From the NCBI GenBank assembly GCA_028826165.1, contig JAPDFW010000070.1, forward strand, positions 1,178,501 through 1,242,500: 64,000 bases of DNA. The letters are read 5' to 3'. The notes below the pieces were generated by a model. That model did no database searches, had not been told where the DNA came from, and was given only the letters and a program-made list of their open reading frames with translations. This stretch comes from Anaeramoeba ignava (Eukaryota; Metamonada; Anaeramoebidae). Positions 58,682-64,000 of the stretch are shown here, one piece after another. Positions within the stretch are counted from its first letter, which is position 1. Every line of letters starts with the position of its first letter. Made by a program: the position numbers and the translations under genes.

Positions 58682-61600
58682 ATGAATCCACTCTTTCTTG
58701 CAATTTTTATTATGATTTTTTTTGTTCAAATCCAAGCATTTTATCGTATTGATCTTTCTTTCTTTCTTTCTTTTCTTTTTAATTTTTAATTTAAAACAAT
58801 TTACCACTTTAATATTTTTTTAATTAATAATATTTTTTTGATCTATTTTTATTTTCTTTATTTTTTTTTTGTTCTAAAAATTATGAATATTTTCTTTTTT
58901 TGTTTTTATTTTTAAAAATTATGAATATTTTTATTTTGTTTTTTCTATTAAAAAGCTTTTTAAAAAAATAACAAAAAAAAATTAATTAATTAAATTATTA
59001 AATTTATTTTTTAACTAATTAGAACATGTTCAAAATGGTAATGGAGAACAAGAACTAACTCCAAATCAAAGAGCTCTTCTTACTTATATTGGAAGAGATA
59101 TGACTCGTAGAAATTTTGCTGGCGAAACTGTTTCTAAACGTTTTTGTGCTAGTGAGAATGGAGAATGTGATTGGAGCAATTATGGACAAGTAATTTCAAA
59201 TTAAAATTAAAATTCATTTTAAAAATTAAAATTAAAATTCAATAAGAAATTAAAATTAAAATTAAATTATAATTATAATTATAATTAAAATTAAAATCCA
59301 AATTAAAATTAAAATTAAAATTAAAATTAAAATTAAAAATTAAAATTATAATTAAAATTAAAATTAAAATTAAAAATAAAAATTAAAATTAAAATTAAAA
59401 TTAAAATTAAAATAAAAATTAAAATTATAATTAAAATTAAAATTAAAATAAAAATTAAAATTAAAATTAAAATTAAAATCCAAATTAAAATTAAAATAAA
59501 ATTAAAATTAAAATTATTAAAATTAAAATTAAAATTTAAAATTAAAATTAAAATAAAAATTAAAATTAAAATTAAAATTAAAATTAAAAATCCAAATTAA
59601 AATTAAAATTAAAATAAAATTAAAATTAAAAATTAAAATTAAAATTAAAATCCAAATTTAAAAATTAAAATTAAAAATTAAAATCAAAATTAAAAATTAA
59701 AATTAAAATTAAAATTAAAAATAAAATTAAAAATTAAAATTCATTTTAAAAATAAAAATTAAAATTAAAATTAAAATTAAAATTAAAATTAAAAATTAAA
59801 ATTAAAATTAAAATTAAAATTAAAATTAAAATTAAAATTAAAATTAAAATTAAAATTAAAATTAAAATTAAAATTAAAATTAAAAATTAAAATTAAAATT
59901 AAAATTAAAATTAAAAATTAAAATTAAAATTAAAATTAAAATTAAAAATTAAAATTAAAATTAAAATTAAAATTAAAATTAAAATTAATATTAAAATTAA
60001 AATTAAAATTAAAATTAAAATTAAAATTAATATTTAAATAAGAAATTAAAATTAAAATTAAAATTAAAATTAAAATTATATATAGGCTCTTGCTATGATG
60101 GTTTTACCAGCTTTTGTTTTTGGTGTTTTGTTCTTACTTGTTTTTCTTTGTTATGGTTCTTATTATTGTTGTTGTCCTTGTAGAGCACTTAAAGGAGCAA
60201 AAGAATTTACAGAAAAATCCAAAAAAAAATGGAAAATTATTTTCTTTATTTCTTTCTTATTATTTTTGTATGAAAAATTAAAATTAAAATTAAAATTAAA
60301 ATAAAAATTAAAATTAAAATTAAAATTAAAAATAAAATTTCAAATTAAAAATAAAATTTCAAATTAAAATTAAAATTAAAATTAAAATTAAAATTAAAAT
60401 TAAAATTAAAAATAAAATTTAAAATTAAAATTAAAATTAAAATTAAAAAAAAAGACTTGGAACATTTCTTGGATTTGGAGGAAACAGTAAAATGCGTTCA
60501 GGGATTATTGATTTAGGAGATGAAATAACAAACGAAACACAATTCATGTATAATCTAGCAATACATGTGAATGAAACTTTTACAAAAACAGGATTCTATA
60601 GCGTTAATAGTGTAGGACTTGAAAATACAATTGATGCAATGAGAACAATTAATAATCAAGCAGATGATTCAAGTGATACAATGTCAGAATATGATTCTAA
60701 AAGGCAATATGTTGTGAATATTATTTTGGCTGTTCCTTTGGTTGTTGTTTCTTTTGGTGTTATTTTTGTGTTTGCAAAAATGGGAAAAGCTGGTGCTTGG
60801 TAAATAATTTATTTATAAAAATTAAAATTAAATTTAAATTTAAAATTCATTTATAAAATTATAAAAATAGTATTGGGATTCTATCTTTCCTCTTAATATT
60901 TGGAATCTGGTTTTCTTTTGGAATTCATTATCTTGTTGGAATTTTATTTTCAGATATTTGTTATGAAATTAGTCAAAATGTTGATGGAATTGATGATCCT
61001 AATTCTGATACACCATTAAAGCAAATTGTTGATTGTACTGAGGGTCACACAGATCTTGATAGTTTACGAGAAGGATGTGAAGATGCAATTAATCAAACAA
61101 TTGATGCAGGTTGTGCTGTTCGAGATGAAATTTGTTCTTTGAATTTTACTGTGCAGTGTGATACTGCTAGTTTTACTCATTCACTTACTTTCAATGTTTC
61201 ATGTGCTCCAACTTGTAATGATAGTGTTTTAAATGAGACTAAACAATTGGTAAAAAATAAAAAATTAAAATTAATATTAAAATTAAAATTAAAATTAAAA
61301 TTAAAATCAAAATTAAAATTAAAATTGAATTTAAAATTAAAATTAAAATTAAAATTAAAATTAAAATTAAAATTAAAATTAAAATTAAAATTAAAATTAA
61401 AATTAAAATTAAAATTAATATTAAAATTAATATTAATATTAAAATTAAAATTAATATTAAAATTAAAATTAAAATTAAAATAGAAATTAAAAATTAAGTT
61501 TGATATTAAAATTGATATTAAAATAAAAATTAAAATTAAAATCAAAATTAAAATTAAAATTAAAAATTAAAATTAAAATTAAAATTAAAATTAAAATTAA

Positions 61601-62447
61601 AATTAATATTAAAATTATAAATAAAATTAATATTAAAATTAAAATTAAAATTAAAATTAAAATCAAAAATAAAATTATAAATTAAAATTAATATTAAAAT
61701 TAAAATTAAAATTAAAATAAAAATTAAAATTAAAATTAAAATTAAAATTAAAATTAAAATTAAAATTAAAATTAAAAATAGTTAATTTTTGATAATGGAA
61801 CATTAGCACCAGGATGTGTAGCAGATCAAGCAGAATTATCTATAGTATGTGGAATTCTTGAAGCAGATTGCAATCTATCAAGTAATTCATGGATAGATAA
61901 CGTATGTGTACGGATATTAACAGTAGAAGAATGCGCAACAGAATGCGTAGACAATCAAACGAAAACAAACGCACAAGATGTATGCCAATTTATCGACAAT
62001 CTAAACGAGCTTTATCAGATGTTAGTGTACGAAATTCTGCCGCTTCTTTCATGCGAATTTTTAAAGCAAGTATTTAGGAACATAGAAGGAGCAGTGTGTG
62101 ATAAAATTATATCAGGGATGTTATTGATTGTTGTGGGACAAGGTCTTGCTGGTTCTATTCTTGTTATTGGCGCTATTTCCTTCCTTGCTGGTGAACATAG
62201 ATTTAGTAAACCTCCTTCTGATAGTGATTTCGGTTATGATGGTTCAAAAAATTCTAAAGATATCGAAATGAATGAAAATCTTAATGATAATGATGATGAT
62301 ATTAAAAAACCCCCTCTTGTTCAAGGTTGGGATGATGATAATCCAAATAATAACCTAAATTCTCCTAGAATTCAAACTTGGGATGATAATGTTCAAGATG
62401 ATAAAAATCAATCAACTTCTGCTGCTCCTCCAAAAGTTGATTTTTAA
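58682..62447 (+). CDS. Five-span membrane protein, Tweety/prominin-like topology
   Basis: Exons: 58682-58745, 59023-59189, 60086-60267, 60455-60799, 60871-61249 and 61782-62447 (600 residues). A signal peptide (PLFLAIFIMIFFVQIQAF) precedes an extracellular N-terminus. TM1 (VLPAFVFGVLFLLVFLCYGS) is followed by the cysteine cluster YYCCCPCRA, then TM2 (WKIIFFISFLLFL), a first outer loop, TM3 (VVNIILAVPLVVVSFGVIFVF), TM4 (IGILSFLLIFGIWFSFGI), a second Cys-rich outer loop of about 230 residues with N-glycosylation sites, TM5 (LLIVVGQGLAGSILVIGAI) and an acidic Asn/Asp-rich tail. Two large outer loops and a Cys cluster after TM1 are shared by Tweety and prominin families. SDICYEIS after TM4 recalls the Tweety loop start. 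The family call rests on topology more than identity. Three of five introns consist of AAAATT repeats. Confidence 0.7.
59190..60085. repeat. Intron of (AAAATT)n hexamers
   Basis: Intron 2 of the pentaspan gene (896 nt), nearly uninterrupted AAAATT units with occasional AAAATCC and ATAATT variants. Intron 3 (60268-60454) has the same composition. Confidence 0.9.
61250..61781. repeat. Intron of (AAAATT)n hexamers
   Basis: Intron 5 of the pentaspan gene (532 nt), AAAATT with AATATT and AAAATC variants. Reading frames of KLKLKL or NFNFNF through it are artefacts. Confidence 0.9.
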
Positions 62448-63158
62448 AAATCAAATTTTATTCTATTTTTTTTTTCTTTCTTTCTCTTTTTTTTCTTTGA
62501 TTTTTTTTTGAACTTTTTAATTGAATTTTTGAACTGAAATTTTAAAAAAAAAAAATAAAATTTGAACTTGATTTGGAAATTGATTTTGATTTTGATTTTT
62601 ATTTTGAATTTGAATTTGATTTTGATTTTAATTTTGATTTTGATTTTGAATTTGATTTCTTATTGAATTTGATTTTGATTTTGATTTTGATTTTAAATTT
62701 GATTTTAAATTTGATTTTGATTTCTTATTGAAATTGATTTTGATTTTGATTTTGATTTTGATTTTGATTTTGATTTTGATTTTGATTTTGATTTTGATTT
62801 TGATTTTTATTTTGATTTTGATTTTGATTTTGATTTTGATTTTGATTTTGATTTTGATTTTGAATTTGATTTTGATTTTGATTTTGATTTTGATTTTGAT
62901 TTTGAATTTGAATTTGATTTTGATTTTGATTTTGATTTTGATTTTGATTTTAATTTTGATTTTGAATTGAATTTAATTTTGATTTTGATTTTGATTTTGA
63001 ATTTGATTTTATTTTTGAATTTGATTTTAATTTTGATTTTGAATTGAATTTAATTTTGATTTTGATTTTGATTTTGAATTTGATTTTATTTTTGAATTTG
63101 ATTTTGATTTTGATTTTGATTTTGAATTTAATTTCTTATTGATTTTAAATTTGATTTC
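62448..63158. repeat. (TTTTGA)n hexamer field between convergent genes
   Basis: After a T-rich 3' region (62448-62560), about 590 bp of TTTTGA hexamers with TTTGAA, TTTTTA and recurrent GATTTCTTATTGA inserts. It lies between the pentaspan (+) and hexosaminidase (-) stop codons. No gene. Confidence 0.95.
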
Positions 63159-64000
63159 TTATTGATTGCCAACAAAGCAAAAACCAGGATACAAAGGAGC
63201 AGAATTAATACCACGTTGAACCAACCGACAACTTTGTTGATTAAGCCTAACAGTAGCATCTGAAACATCATTAGTATCTTTAGAACTCCATAAACGTTCA
63301 GCAACAGCAGCAGCACGAGGCCAAAGACGGTTAGCCAAACTAGACCAGTTGACCTGTTCAGACCAAGAACAGGCTTCACCGCCAAGGAACTTATCACGAT
63401 TAGTAGAAATATAGTTATAAGGCTCCAAATTATAAAAATCGATCCAAGTATCGATCCATTCATAGTGTGTTTGAGTGCCAGGAATCTGCTTGTCAAGATA
63501 CCAGCCATAAGAATTGATTGCTTCATAACCGTTATTAACAATATCTTGAATGTTACTAATATCGTTCCAAACTTGCACCATTGCATTCTTCAAAATTGTT
63601 GAGTTTTGAAGGTTATAAACTTCCTGCCAAACAACGGATTTTTTCCCCAAATTGTCCCGAATTTGGTTCATATGAACCCAATAGTATTCTTCCAATTGAG
63701 TCGTTGACATCCCGTGATCCGCCATCCATTGCTTAATGTCAGGATCGTCAAGCCAACATCCTGTAACAACTTCATCTCCTCCAAAATGAATATGTTGATC
63801 TAGCAAATAACTTGACATTTCGGTCCAAATGTCGTTGAGAACTTCGAATGTGAAATCCTTTGTTGGATCAACTGGAATGTTGTTGATGTTTGATTCGTAT
63901 TTGGGACATTTTGCCGTTAATTCGGGCATTCCAAATCCTAAACTTGCTGAATGTCCGGGTCCATCCAACTCAAGAACAACTCGGATACCGAATTTCTTTG
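63159..64000 (-). CDS. Beta-N-acetylhexosaminidase, GH20 (C-terminal part, runs off right edge)
   Basis: About 280 residues are present and the frame is open to the window edge, so the signal, N-terminal zincin-like domain and first barrel strands lie outside. Visible GH20 landmarks: FGIRVVLELDGPGHS at the edge, the catalytic Asp-Glu pair in HIHFGGDEVVTGCW, VVWQEVYN, VQVWND, SYGWYLD, WIDFYNLEP, the active-site segment FLGGEACSWSEQVNW, and RLWPRAAAVAERLWSS. The C-terminus RGINSAPLYPGFCFVGNQ is typical. The enzyme removes terminal GlcNAc/GalNAc from glycoconjugates by substrate-assisted catalysis, usually in lysosomes or secreted. No frame break seen. Confidence 0.95.
   Translation of the reverse strand, partial: KKFGIRVVLELDGPGHSASLGFGMPELTAKCPKYESNINNIPVDPTKDFTFEVLNDIWTEMSSYLLDQHIHFGGDEVVTGCWLDDPDIKQWMADHGMSTTQLEEYYWVHMNQIRDNLGKKSVVWQEVYNLQNSTILKNAMVQVWNDISNIQDIVNNGYEAINSYGWYLDKQIPGTQTHYEWIDTWIDFYNLEPYNYISTNRDKFLGGEACSWSEQVNWSSLANRLWPRAAAVAERLWSSKDTNDVSDATVRLNQQSCRLVQRGINSAPLYPGFCFVGNQ

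Noticed and set aside
62560-63150. (TTTTGA)n as an interstitial telomere
   Set aside because: It is degenerate, mixed with other hexamers, and lies between convergent genes; similar tracts fill introns.

Overview
This is an AT-rich nuclear window from a single-celled eukaryote. Nearly every gene has GT-AG introns. Proteins are typically eukaryotic (HIRA, TAF10, nicastrin, NPC1-like, Rho/Rac GTPases, ARM, ankyrin, BTB and TLDc proteins), and intergenic DNA and long introns are almost pure A/T. Rac-like GTPases, ankyrin-BTB and TLDc proteins and a bacterial-type short glutamate dehydrogenase together suggest an amoeboid, possibly anaerobic protist (for example an Anaeramoeba-like metamonad or an amoebozoan). 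That placement is inference. Standard stop codons fit all models.

Layout. 0-2.9 kb: a partial gene and a 158-bp satellite. 3-12 kb, minus strand: a receptor-like IPT/EGF/transmembrane/RasGAP protein, a serine carboxypeptidase with a 4-nt micro-exon, and glutamate dehydrogenase. 12.3-19.5 kb: a tyrosine recombinase gene, a (AAT)~137 tract, a 171-bp inverted repeat, and a ~144-bp satellite array interrupted by a TLDc gene. 19.6-25.5 kb, plus strand: nicastrin, two repeat fields, and a short HIRA.

25.5-30.4 kb, minus strand: six intronless Rac-like genes plus one macro-domain gene. All six Rac copies carry a substitution at the Gly12 position, and five carry Lys or Asn at the Gln61 position. 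30.6-40.1 kb, plus strand: a 30-exon armadillo gene with one repeat per exon, then a large ankyrin-BTB gene. 40.2-49.6 kb, minus strand: a coiled-coil protein, a satellite, a second ankyrin-BTB gene with one ankyrin repeat per exon, and two five-exon Rho GTPases with canonical catalytic residues. 51.7-64 kb: an NPC1-like transporter (+), TAF10 (-), a pentaspan membrane protein (+) and a beta-hexosaminidase running off the right edge (-).

Themes. Small-GTPase signalling dominates (eight Rho/Rac genes plus a membrane RasGAP). A lysosomal/secretory set is present (carboxypeptidase, hexosaminidase, NPC1-like, nicastrin). Tandem duplication acts at every scale: satellites, introns made of short repeats, exon arrays and gene arrays. 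Exon coordinates given below come from reading splice sites and checking frame and family alignment by eye; no transcript data were available.
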